Program-made: the position numbers and the translations under genes | Assembly: GCF_024124545.1 (NCBI RefSeq) | Contig: NZ_JAMXSF010000003.1 | Location: forward strand, 310,001-374,000 | Origin: Pseudoalteromonas sp. XMcav2-N | GTDB lineage: Bacteria > Pseudomonadota > Gammaproteobacteria > Enterobacterales > Alteromonadaceae | Reading direction: 5' to 3' | Length of the DNA: 64,000 nt | Part shown: piece by piece, positions 1-7,249 of the stretch | Position numbering within the stretch: the first letter of the stretch is position 1 | Layout of the letters: each line of letters starts with the position of its first letter | Notes under the pieces: generated by a model | What the model saw: the letters and a program-made list of their open reading frames with translations, nothing else | What the model was told of the DNA's origin: nothing | The model's database searches: none

Positions 1-1072
1 GATACAATGGCAAACTTTTATTAAGATAGTCTTCAGCTTTTTTCAACTCGCCTGTATCTAAGTACAAACGCCCCAGGTCCAGGTAGGTAGAGATATTAGT
101 GTCATAGCGTTTGATTGCCTGCTTTAACTGCTCGGCCTCCATCAGGCTACTTTCAGAACGACTAAAGTCCCCTGCTAAACGATAGGCGGAACCCAGCCGA
201 TTGTAAGTGTGGATCATACCCATTTTATAACCCAGCACTTTTTTGTACTCCAGTGACTTCAAGTACATATCAATGGCGCTGTTGTAGTCACCAATCTCTT
301 CAAAGTAGGTACCCATGTTGCTGTAATAAATGCCAAGCTTTCTGTCGTCTTTGAGCTCTACCGCTATCTGGATGGCCTGATTCTGATGGATCAGCACCTT
401 TTCATACAGATTCATTTTTCTGTAAAGCGACGCCAGACTTTGATGTACCGAAGATGCCCTGTAGGTATCCTGTAAATTGCGATATAAATTCAGACTATGA
501 AGAAAATCGGCCAATGCATCATCAAAACGCATTAACTGTACATTGAGTACACCCGATAACTGTCGTGCTCTGGCGAGATACCTGTCATGCCCTATATTGG
601 CTGCCAGCGCCATTGCCGTAGCAAGATCAGCCTCTGCAACTGCGAAATTTTCCTGCCGTGTCGCAACATCTGCAGAGACCAGTCTGGCTAGCACCTGGTT
701 AGTCTCGATACCACTTTGTACTGCCAATACGTTCGCGCGCTGTGCCAATTCTTTGGCCTCGCTTAGCTCACGTTTCGATATATGGGCCCGAGCTAGATGA
801 CTCAGCAACCGCGCTGCCTGGTCGTTATTGGGATTATCTGACAGCATGGATAATCCGATTTTCCCGTAGGTAAGTGACTGAGTAGAATGAAAATGAAAGT
901 GCGCCGCAACGAAATCAATGATTGCTTCGACCTTATCATGGCCTTCAGCATCTTCTATCTTGACAGCCATTTTCTGGGGTGACGCAGGTGACTGGGTCGC
1001 AGATGCCATATTGAATGTCAGGCACAGACATAAGCAAACCAGGCACTTAAGGCCATTCAAATTTTCCGGCAT
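1..1072 (-). CDS. TPR-repeat protein, exported (C-terminus cut by window edge)
   Basis: The reading frame is open from the ATG at 1072 to the window edge (about 357 residues), so the C-terminus is missing. The first ~25 residues form a hydrophobic signal-like segment (LKCLVCLCLCLTFNMASA). The rest is helical with tetratricopeptide-type repeats, for example near 'YYSNMGTYFEEIGDYNSAIDM' shortened to GDYNSAIDMYLKSLEYKK, AYRLAGDFSRSESSLMEAEQ and RLYLDTGELKKAEDYLNKSL. TPR arrays bind proteins. In Alteromonadales, exported TPR proteins of this look often continue into a transmembrane helix and a GGDEF or histidine-kinase domain, but that part is not visible, so the output function is unknown. Confidence 0.75.
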   Translation of the reverse strand, partial: MPENLNGLKCLVCLCLCLTFNMASATQSPASPQKMAVKIEDAEGHDKVEAIIDFVAAHFHFHSTQSLTYGKIGLSMLSDNPNNDQAARLLSHLARAHISKRELSEAKELAQRANVLAVQSGIETNQVLARLVSADVATRQENFAVAEADLATAMALAANIGHDRYLARARQLSGVLNVQLMRFDDALADFLHSLNLYRNLQDTYRASSVHQSLASLYRKMNLYEKVLIHQNQAIQIAVELKDDRKLGIYYSNMGTYFEEIGDYNSAIDMYLKSLEYKKVLGYKMGMIHTYNRLGSAYRLAGDFSRSESSLMEAEQLKQAIKRYDTNISTYLDLGRLYLDTGELKKAEDYLNKSLPLY

Positions 1073-1156
1073 ATACCACCCCTTCACGGTTCTTTAGAGA
1101 ACTCAAAGCTATTACTTAAATTAGTACAATTTAGTTGCATTTTGGCACCTCTTTGA

Positions 1157-1176
1157 ATTTGTATTGCGATACAAAT
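1157..1176. promoter_or_regulatory. 20-bp perfect-arm palindrome, candidate operator
   Basis: ATTTGTAT, then TGCG, then ATACAAAT: two perfect 8-base arms around a 4-base centre. It lies in the 236-base divergent region between the TPR gene (start 1072) and the solute-binding pseudogene (start 1309). The shape fits a dimeric helix-turn-helix repressor site. Which regulator binds is unknown. Confidence 0.4.
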
Positions 1177-1308
1177 AATAAATTACGCCGCTCCAATGAC
1201 GACCTTTAGCATACTGTCCGCTCACACTGAGCCTCAATAGCACCGCGAAAAACAAACAGAATTAAGCTATAACTAATAACAGCCTTCACCTTAGTTGGTG
1301 GTAAAATT

Positions 1309-2105
1309 GTGAATCGCTCCCATGTTATAGCCCTTTTATTGCTTTGCTTATTGGTTAGCAAATACAGTTTTGCGATGTGCTCTGAAATACGCATGGCGGC
1401 AGCCCTGATGCCCCTCCCATTAGCTATGCTATTAGTGAAGACAGTTTACGGGGAATTGGCTTTGATTTTGTTCGGCAAATTTTGCCTAAGCAAACGCACG
1501 TTGAAGTAGCAAAGCCCATGCCCTGGCTCAGAGCCATTCAATGGGCAAGAGATAGCCATATTGACTTGCTGGTTGGTCTGCAAAGCACCCACTACCCGCC
1601 TGAGTGGTTTACCTATTTAGAGCCTCCTCTGACAACGTCTGCACACAGTGTGTTTTATCGACGCCGAGAATTACCGCTGCGTAACTTGCATGCACTTTTG
1701 CCGCTCAGAGGCGCAGCGTTACGTGAAGCTAAATCAGCCACACATAGCCACACCGGATTTGATCTCACCCAACTGACCCTGACGACGGCGGATAGCGTTG
1801 AAAAAGCCCTTAAAATGCTGGCGCTGGGTCGGATTGATTACTTTATTGCCCCACAGTGGCAGGCCATCAGCAGTTGGTTGAATGTGTATAGTGAGCAGTC
1901 TTTGCCACTTGCCATGTTACCTGAACCTGTACAAATCAACCCTGTGTACCTTGCCTTGTCTAACCAAAGCCCTTGTCTGGCCGACAAAGAAGCGTTGGAA
2001 GCGGCCATTATCAAAGCAAGACCTGAAGGGCTGATGGAAGCCTTGCTTGAACAAAGCTTCCTCTATTCAAATGTGGTTGAGCAGTTTCACAATCTGATAC
2101 GTTAG
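1309..2105 (+). pseudogene. Periplasmic solute-binding protein (SBP_bac_3-like), broken by a -1 frameshift
   Basis: A GTG start at 1309 gives a clear signal peptide (NRSHVIALLLLCLLVSKYSFA) and the beginning of a mature protein (EIRMAA). The frame then turns into nonsense and stops at 1509. The frame one base back carries the natural continuation from about 1404: PDAPPISYAISEDSLRGIGF, then DFVRQILPKQTHVEV and on to the stop at 2105. Restoring one base near 1399-1404 gives a protein of about 265 residues resembling family-3 extracellular solute-binding proteins such as amino-acid binders. It therefore looks like a recent single-base deletion, or a sequencing error. No transporter permease or ATPase genes are adjacent, as is common for these orphan binding proteins in Alteromonadales. 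Specificity cannot be read from the sequence. Confidence 0.7.
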
Positions 2106-2200
2106 AGCGAAAAGAGCAGATGTAGGAATCAGAAATAATTGTATTTTTAAGATAACAACACTGAGGATAGTGCTAACAAGGCCAAAAACGCAGGGAGTAA

Positions 2201-2234
2201 TAAAAGCCCGAAATCGGAAAAGTGATATCGGGCT
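2201..2234 (-). terminator. Rho-independent terminator of the porin gene
   Basis: AGCCCGA (2205-2211) pairs with TCGGGCT (2228-2234). On the minus strand the stem is followed by TTTTATTA. It lies about 70 bases downstream of the porin stop codon and just past the convergent plus-strand pseudogene. Confidence 0.6.
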
Positions 2235-2303
2235 GAGAGTATTTAACAAGGTCACATAGCTTAACCCCTGAAACGATCTGGACCGTTCAGCGCGAATACA
2301 GGA

Positions 2304-3440
2304 CTAAAAGACAAAGTCGACACCCATACTGATGGTGCGCGAATCGCCGTGATAGGCCCAACCGTTAGGTACATCGCCCTGATCGACAAACTTGTCATAC
2401 TGGACTTTGAAAGCCGCCTTAGGCATAAAATCATAGCGAACACCAAAGCTCAGCATGTAGTGTTCTTCCAAATCTTCTGTCGGGACTTTGGAGCGTTCAT
2501 GATCGGCTTTTGAATAAGATACATAGGGTTGAATATCATCCCAGTGATAGACGAGAGAAACCAGATAGGTAGGAAATTCAGTGCCCAGATCGTCATCGTA
2601 ATCAACAAAGTTGGCATCAAAAAGTACCGTGAACTGACTTAAATTGATGCTCCCGCCCAGGCCAATAAAGGTCTGAGAAAATGGCGTATAAGGGTCAATA
2701 CTACCGTCTTGCTGAATGGTCTCCCTGTCGCGGTCGTTCTGGAAGTAAACAAATCTCAGGTCAAAGTTGTCGCCAGAAATATTCCAGTTCATTCCTGTGA
2801 TATCGGTCCAGAATTCATTGACCGTTCGCGCGTTGCCACCATACAGTTTATCGTAGTAGAGCATTTCGACGTTATCGTCTGAATACTCGTTACCGTAGAA
2901 AAAGGTGAGTGTATTGCTGTAATCACCCAGATCAAAGCTATACATTGCATGGACCCCGTTAAACTGAGTAACCTGCCACCAATATAAGTTTGAAGGGGGT
3001 CGCATCCAGGGGTAAGCATAACCAACCTCTGAAAACTCTGAGAAATAGTACATGGGGATATTACGACGTCCTGCCATAAGGGTGAGCTGATCTGAGGCCT
3101 GATAGGTCACATAATACCAGTCGAATTCAGGCTCAAAATCGTCGACCCCTTTGGCCACCAGCTGCGCAGTGACTGAGAACTTTTCGTTAAGGTCAACCAC
3201 AGCCTGTACAGCTAAAATTGACTCGGCATTAAAGGTGATGTCATTGTCATACTGACCCACATCATAAAAGTCAGCGGTCAATATTTCATCGCGGGTTTGT
3301 CCGGGGTTGAGTGGGTCATCCACCGTACCCAGGGTTTTACCGGCAATGATAGAACCATATCCACTTATCCGCATCTCAGCCATGGCCGATGCTGACAGTA
3401 ATAAAGACAAACAAGATGAGAATGCTAATAATTTTTTCAT
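2304..3440 (-). CDS. Outer-membrane beta-barrel porin-like protein
   Basis: 378 residues with a signal peptide (MKKLLAFSSCLSLLLSASAMA). The mature part is rich in alternating aromatic/polar strands, such as EFDWYYVTYQASDQLTLMAG and RFVYFQNDRDRETI, and ends in phenylalanine (SMGVDFVF), the usual outer-membrane barrel targeting end. The length fits a 16-stranded porin. It follows a PstS-like gene by 12 bases on the same strand, so the two are probably co-transcribed. That suggests a role in anion or phosphate-related uptake, but this is inference from context; the barrel itself gives no substrate. Confidence 0.75.
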   Translation of the reverse strand: MKKLLAFSSCLSLLLSASAMAEMRISGYGSIIAGKTLGTVDDPLNPGQTRDEILTADFYDVGQYDNDITFNAESILAVQAVVDLNEKFSVTAQLVAKGVDDFEPEFDWYYVTYQASDQLTLMAGRRNIPMYYFSEFSEVGYAYPWMRPPSNLYWWQVTQFNGVHAMYSFDLGDYSNTLTFFYGNEYSDDNVEMLYYDKLYGGNARTVNEFWTDITGMNWNISGDNFDLRFVYFQNDRDRETIQQDGSIDPYTPFSQTFIGLGGSINLSQFTVLFDANFVDYDDDLGTEFPTYLVSLVYHWDDIQPYVSYSKADHERSKVPTEDLEEHYMLSFGVRYDFMPKAAFKVQYDKFVDQGDVPNGWAYHGDSRTISMGVDFVF

Positions 3441-3452
3441 GATTATGCCCTA

Positions 3453-3893
3453 TTAAAATTTCGCAACAACCTTGACCGAGTCTGTTGCAGCACTCGCGTC
3501 AATATATCCAATCGCATCGGGATTAGAGGCCACAGTCGAGATCACCTCCTGAGCCGAGTTCATCTCCTGCGGGGGGGTGCCCTTTCCTGTGAACAAAATT
3601 TTTGACCAGTAGGCTTTCACCTGGCTGCTGGAGCGGCCTATCACCTTTTCGTTAAACTCGTCGGTCGCTGGGTCATCCGCACTGGCACTGATCAAAATCG
3701 CATTGCGACCGTTAGAAAAAGACTTTGTTTTTCCTAGGAATATCTTTTTAATTTCACCCTGATCAAAGGATGAGTCATTGCTTGGATGAACAATGACAAC
3801 AACTTCGGCATGTACGTGCAAGGGCTGGGCCATACTCAAAAGTGCGGCACCATACATGGCCGCACAACACGCCTTCTTGACGGAGATTGACAT
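3453..3893 (-). CDS. PstS-like periplasmic phosphate-binding-family protein (short form)
   Basis: 146 residues with a signal peptide ending near QPLHVHA|E. The mature part matches the PBP-like (PstS-type) fold: VVIVHPSNDSSFDQGEIKKIFLGK near the start, a central WSKILFTGKGTPP segment and a C-terminal VASNPDAIGYIDAS. Full PstS proteins are about 340 residues, so this is only about one lobe. Such short members are common in marine gammaproteobacteria, usually without pstCAB, as here. They may bind phosphate or another ligand, or serve as an accessory to the downstream porin, whose start is 12 bases after this stop. The start ATG is preceded on the minus strand by GAGGAAACG. Confidence 0.75.
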   Translation of the reverse strand: MSISVKKACCAAMYGAALLSMAQPLHVHAEVVVIVHPSNDSSFDQGEIKKIFLGKTKSFSNGRNAILISASADDPATDEFNEKVIGRSSSQVKAYWSKILFTGKGTPPQEMNSAQEVISTVASNPDAIGYIDASAATDSVKVVAKF

Positions 3894-4209
3894 AATCGTT
3901 TCCTCATGTGAGTGGCAGAATCAAGAAGTTTTGTGCACAAACTTCCCCCTTCAAAGTAGTAGAGAGGTTAATAATTAGCCAATTTTTAACAGGTGGTTAG
4001 ATAGGACATTGTGCGATTTCTGAGACAATAGCGAATACAGCGTAACAAAGGCCAGACTGAGCAACACGAGCACTTTGTTAAATTTAACTAAACAATTGGC
4101 TTTTTTTTGTCTTATGACTAAAACTTGGTAGTGGACTGAACAACTTATCGGCGCACAACGGGGCTGTGGTGCAGATATAAATACAGCACCTCCCTTGGAG
4201 ATTAAGGTT
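3894..4209. other. Divergent intergenic region (316 bases), promoters of the PstS-like/porin pair and the chemotaxis receptor
   Basis: No credible ORF and no strong hairpin. It must hold the promoters for the minus-strand PstS-like gene and the plus-strand chemotaxis receptor. An AT-rich stretch at 4080-4130 with a T-run could carry promoter elements, but I could not assign -35/-10 boxes with confidence. Confidence 0.5.
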
Positions 4210-5829
4210 ATGCAATGGTTTAAAAACCTACCGTTATTTTACAAAGTTTGTCTAATCGTCGCTCTGTCGGTATCCGTATTTACAGCGAACCTGTTAATTA
4301 ACTTCTTCGCCTTTAAAAGCACACAAAAAGAGCTTATGTTGCTGGAAAAGCAAATTTACAAAACCGTCCAGTTATCCACCATAAATAGTGTGCTTATCCG
4401 CCGCGCAGATGAGCTCTACAGTCAGGCCGTCTCGTTTGCAGACAATGACGTGTTGAATCAGGCGTCTCAAACGGTGCAAGACTTGAAAGCCAACCTGGAT
4501 GAACTGCGCGTGCTGGACCTTGACAATGCCACACAAATTCAGCGCCAACTCAACACAATTGACGAATATAAGGCGCTGTCCGAGCAGATCGCGCAGGGCA
4601 TGATCAACGACACCATAGACTTCAGTACCTTACCTGCCAAAGCAAAACAAAAATCGGAGCTGTTTGAGCAAACCGATAGCGATCTGAGCGCTTATCAGCA
4701 AAACGTAGATGCACTTTTTCAGTCAACCATTAAGAAGGCCTATCAAAGCGGCAATGACGGCCTATGGATGTCGATTCAATCCGGCGTGGTGCTGACCATC
4801 CTACTTGTAGTTGTGGCTCTGTCGGTGGCGCGTAATATCAGCTTTACCGCCAATGAACTCAGATCATCTTTACGTGAACTTGCAGAAGGACACGGTGATT
4901 TGAACCAACGTATAAAAGTATTGGGCAAAGATGAGCTCGGTCTCACCGCGCAAAACTTCAATAAGTTTATGGATACGCTGACCTCGGCCATTAACGGCGT
5001 GATGTCGGTTTCTCAACCTTTGTTAGATACCTCAGAAAAATTGGTTCATAGTACCGAAAAAGTGAGAGAAGTTACTAATACTCAGTCAGCTCAGGCATCA
5101 CAGACACAACAATCTATCAATGAACTTATTCAGTCTATCGCCAGCATCAGTGAAGCGGCCTCTGCGGCAAATACCGCAGCACATGAAACCGAGCAGGAAG
5201 CCCACAACGGCCTGACTGCAGTTACAGACACCATTGCCAATTCCAAGGAATTAAACCAACAGATCAGTCATGCCGCCGAGGCCGTCAATGACCTTGCCAA
5301 AGGCACTGGTAACGTGTCGTCTATCCTGGATGTCATCAGCTCCATCGCGGAACAAACGAACCTGCTCGCACTTAATGCGGCCATTGAAGCCGCTCGGGCT
5401 GGTGAACAAGGTCGTGGTTTTGCTGTCGTCGCTGACGAAGTCAGAACTCTGGCATCTCGAACCGGTGATGCCACCACTGAAATCCGCTCCCTGCTCGATT
5501 CCTTGCAAAACGCGGCAGATCATAGTGTTAAAATGATGAGCCAGGCCGATGAACAAGCCGCAAGTAATGAAAGTCGGGCATTAAAAGCAGGACAAGCACT
5601 GGAAGAGATACAGTCTAAGATTGCCAATATTACGTTGATGAATAATCAAATTGCGTCGGCCACAGAACAGCAAAGCTCTGTTGCCGCACAGGTTGCCGAT
5701 ACCATTGAACAGATGAACGAAGGGCAACAGCAGGTACATGCATCATTTGCTGACCTTGACGATGTATCGCACAGACTGCACGAAGCATCAGACAGGCTGG
5801 TCGCAGCAACCAGCCAGTTTAAATTATGA
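4210..5829 (+). CDS. Methyl-accepting chemotaxis protein
   Basis: 539 residues from ATG 4210, chosen because GGAG at 4197-4200 sits nine bases upstream; an in-frame TTG at 4195 is less likely. Transmembrane helix 1 lies at about residues 10-31 and helix 2 at about 187-207, enclosing a ~155-residue helical periplasmic sensor domain. A HAMP linker ([20 protein letters not shown]) and the long cytoplasmic signalling coiled coil follow. The conserved hairpin tip ([20 protein letters not shown], then [15 protein letters not shown]) is at about residues 379-417 and contacts CheA/CheW. No C-terminal CheR-docking pentapeptide is seen. It is a lone gene; its ligand is not predictable from sequence. 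Confidence 0.93.
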   Translation: MQWFKNLPLFYKVCLIVALSVSVFTANLLINFFAFKSTQKELMLLEKQIYKTVQLSTINSVLIRRADELYSQAVSFADNDVLNQASQTVQDLKANLDELRVLDLDNATQIQRQLNTIDEYKALSEQIAQGMINDTIDFSTLPAKAKQKSELFEQTDSDLSAYQQNVDALFQSTIKKAYQSGNDGLWMSIQSGVVLTILLVVVALSVARNISFTANELRSSLRELAEGHGDLNQRIKVLGKDELGLTAQNFNKFMDTLTSAINGVMSVSQPLLDTSEKLVHSTEKVREVTNTQSAQASQTQQSINELIQSIASISEAASAANTAAHETEQEAHNGLTAVTDTIANSKELNQQISHAAEAVNDLAKGTGNVSSILDVISSIAEQTNLLALNAAIEAARAGEQGRGFAVVADEVRTLASRTGDATTEIRSLLDSLQNAADHSVKMMSQADEQAASNESRALKAGQALEEIQSKIANITLMNNQIASATEQQSSVAAQVADTIEQMNEGQQQVHASFADLDDVSHRLHEASDRLVAATSQFKL

Positions 5830-5844
5830 GTTTAAACCCCATGC

Positions 5845-6255
5845 TTAATTTAGCCAGGCTGATAACCCAATGATAAATATCCCCAGCAGGCTCAGATAAC
5901 AGACGCCAAATGCAACGCTGCGCAATATTTTCTGGCCGAAGTAGTAACACAACATGTGCCCTACCCTAGAGAAAAGGTAGGTTAAGGCTATTGTATTCAG
6001 CCACCTGGGATCCGCACCGGAAAACATGGCAAAGAGTATGACTAACACGAATATACCGACCGTCTCATTACTGTTCGCAAATACCCGGTTGCAACGAAAT
6101 AACCAGTCATCCGGGTCCTGAGCAACTGCAACTCCCGGTGGGTGCTTTTGCTTAATGGCGACAATATCGACAATCGCCAGTTGAATTAAGAATAATGCAC
6201 CCGACAGTCCGAGTACCAAAATGCTAAGCTGATATGGCGCCAATAGTTCTGCCAT
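5845..6255 (-). CDS. MAPEG-family integral membrane protein
   Basis: 136 residues from the ATG at 6255, preceded by AGGAACC. An upstream in-frame ATG at 6342 would add an unlikely polar, Cys/Pro-rich leader. There are four hydrophobic helices: LSILVLGLSGALFLIQLAIV, IFVLVILFAMFSG, a segment around YLFSRVGHMLCYYFG and VAFGVCYLSLLGIFIIGLSA. The motif DWLFRCNRVFANSNE between helices 1 and 2 is typical of MAPEG proteins (eukaryotic relatives are microsomal glutathione transferases). Bacterial members are mostly uncharacterised, with possible roles in glutathione conjugation or membrane peroxide detoxification. It is convergent with the chemotaxis receptor, 15 bases apart. Confidence 0.8.
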   Translation of the reverse strand: MAELLAPYQLSILVLGLSGALFLIQLAIVDIVAIKQKHPPGVAVAQDPDDWLFRCNRVFANSNETVGIFVLVILFAMFSGADPRWLNTIALTYLFSRVGHMLCYYFGQKILRSVAFGVCYLSLLGIFIIGLSAWLN

Positions 6256-6361
6256 GTAAGGTTCCTGTTTGTTTATAACTTGGGTGCAGATACTGTGACT
6301 CGGATTGCATCTGGGGTCAATCGGACGTTCATATGACCCCATGGCGGTTACTTAATTCCCT

Positions 6362-7072
6362 TTAATTATCCACGCCTTTAAAGGCCACTTCTTGTGTTTC
6401 AAGAGAGAAGATTTTGCCATTATCCAACTCAATCTCGATATAAAAAGTCATATTCACAGGGTAGTCTGGCCCGCTATTCAACACCAGATTGCGTGTAAAC
6501 CCGGCATTTAGCCCGCCATTAGCCCGACCATATTGCACATACTCCTCAACCGTAAAAAAGGTTTTCGTCTCGTTTTTGTAGGAGTAGTACTTATTCAGTG
6601 CATCAGCGTAAGTTACCGAGAATAGAGCATTAAGATTGCTACCCGACGGATATGCCTGGCTAAAATCGGACGCTGAAGTAATGTCAATTGAGACGATGTT
6701 CTCTTCTGTTTGAGGCGGTACGGGCGACAAAGCATAGGCTTTTTTGATCAATGAAAACGAATGAGGTATATCAAGCCAGGATGCTGTTGTGACCGACATC
6801 GTTTGAGTGTCCAGCCCAAAAACAATGTCCTGATAGGTCACTTCCTCAGCTACCTGATACGGTGTGTCTCGATTATATTCTGGGTTTTGTATGTCCTGTT
6901 CCGCCATTCGATTGAAAATGTGAACCTCAAACCCTTGGGTGACCGTTTTTGAATTTTTCTCGGTGGGCTTGGGTGGTATCCCCTGCCCGGGAGTCGTTCC
7001 GTCGCTGCCTGAACCGCAGCCTGTTAACATGCTAGCCAGCGCCAATGCACCCAGTGTTTTTATCCTCATCAT
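6362..7072 (-). CDS. Predicted lipoprotein, function unknown
   Basis: 236 residues. The N-terminus carries a lipoprotein signal peptide with lipobox LTGC (MMRIKTLGALALASMLTGC), followed by a low-complexity GSGSDGTTPGQG linker, so it is probably lipid-anchored in the envelope. The remaining ~200 residues are soluble and beta-rich with no motif I recognise. No operon partner is evident: the neighbouring MAPEG gene is about 100 bases downstream and the M4 protease gene stops 177 bases upstream. Confidence 0.7.
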   Translation of the reverse strand: MMRIKTLGALALASMLTGCGSGSDGTTPGQGIPPKPTEKNSKTVTQGFEVHIFNRMAEQDIQNPEYNRDTPYQVAEEVTYQDIVFGLDTQTMSVTTASWLDIPHSFSLIKKAYALSPVPPQTEENIVSIDITSASDFSQAYPSGSNLNALFSVTYADALNKYYSYKNETKTFFTVEEYVQYGRANGGLNAGFTRNLVLNSGPDYPVNMTFYIEIELDNGKIFSLETQEVAFKGVDN

Positions 7073-7210
7073 GTGTTATCCTTAAACTGAAAATTCGCCA
7101 TATTGTATCTGGATATGTATGGGTAACAATGGCTTGTGTGTTATTAAATGTTACCCTTTGCGCAATAAAACACCGTGCTCTGGTTGTGATTGTGCAGACC
7201 ATTTTAAAGA

Positions 7211-7239
7211 GGGCCTGACGTCATTGACGGATCCGGCCC
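7211..7239 (-). terminator. Possible terminator of the M4 protease gene
   Basis: GGGCC (7211-7215) pairs with GGCCC (7235-7239), with a nested CGTCA/TGACG stem. On the minus strand it is followed by TCTTTAAAAT. It sits directly after the protease stop codon (7250). The U-tract is weak. Confidence 0.4.
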
Positions 7240-7249
7240 CTATGTTAGT

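Noticed and set aside
543..800. 85-codon plus-strand ORF opposite the TPR gene
   Set aside because: Lies entirely antisense to the TPR reading frame and has low-complexity Ala/Ser composition.
4120..4180. Possible FliA (sigma-28) promoter before the chemotaxis receptor
   Set aside because: The only GCCGATAA match is on the opposite strand and has no TAAA at the right distance; the plus strand lacks the -10 element.
5251..5556. Overlapping ORFs on both strands inside the chemotaxis receptor
   Set aside because: They fall in the highly conserved signalling hairpin and are shadows of its codon bias.
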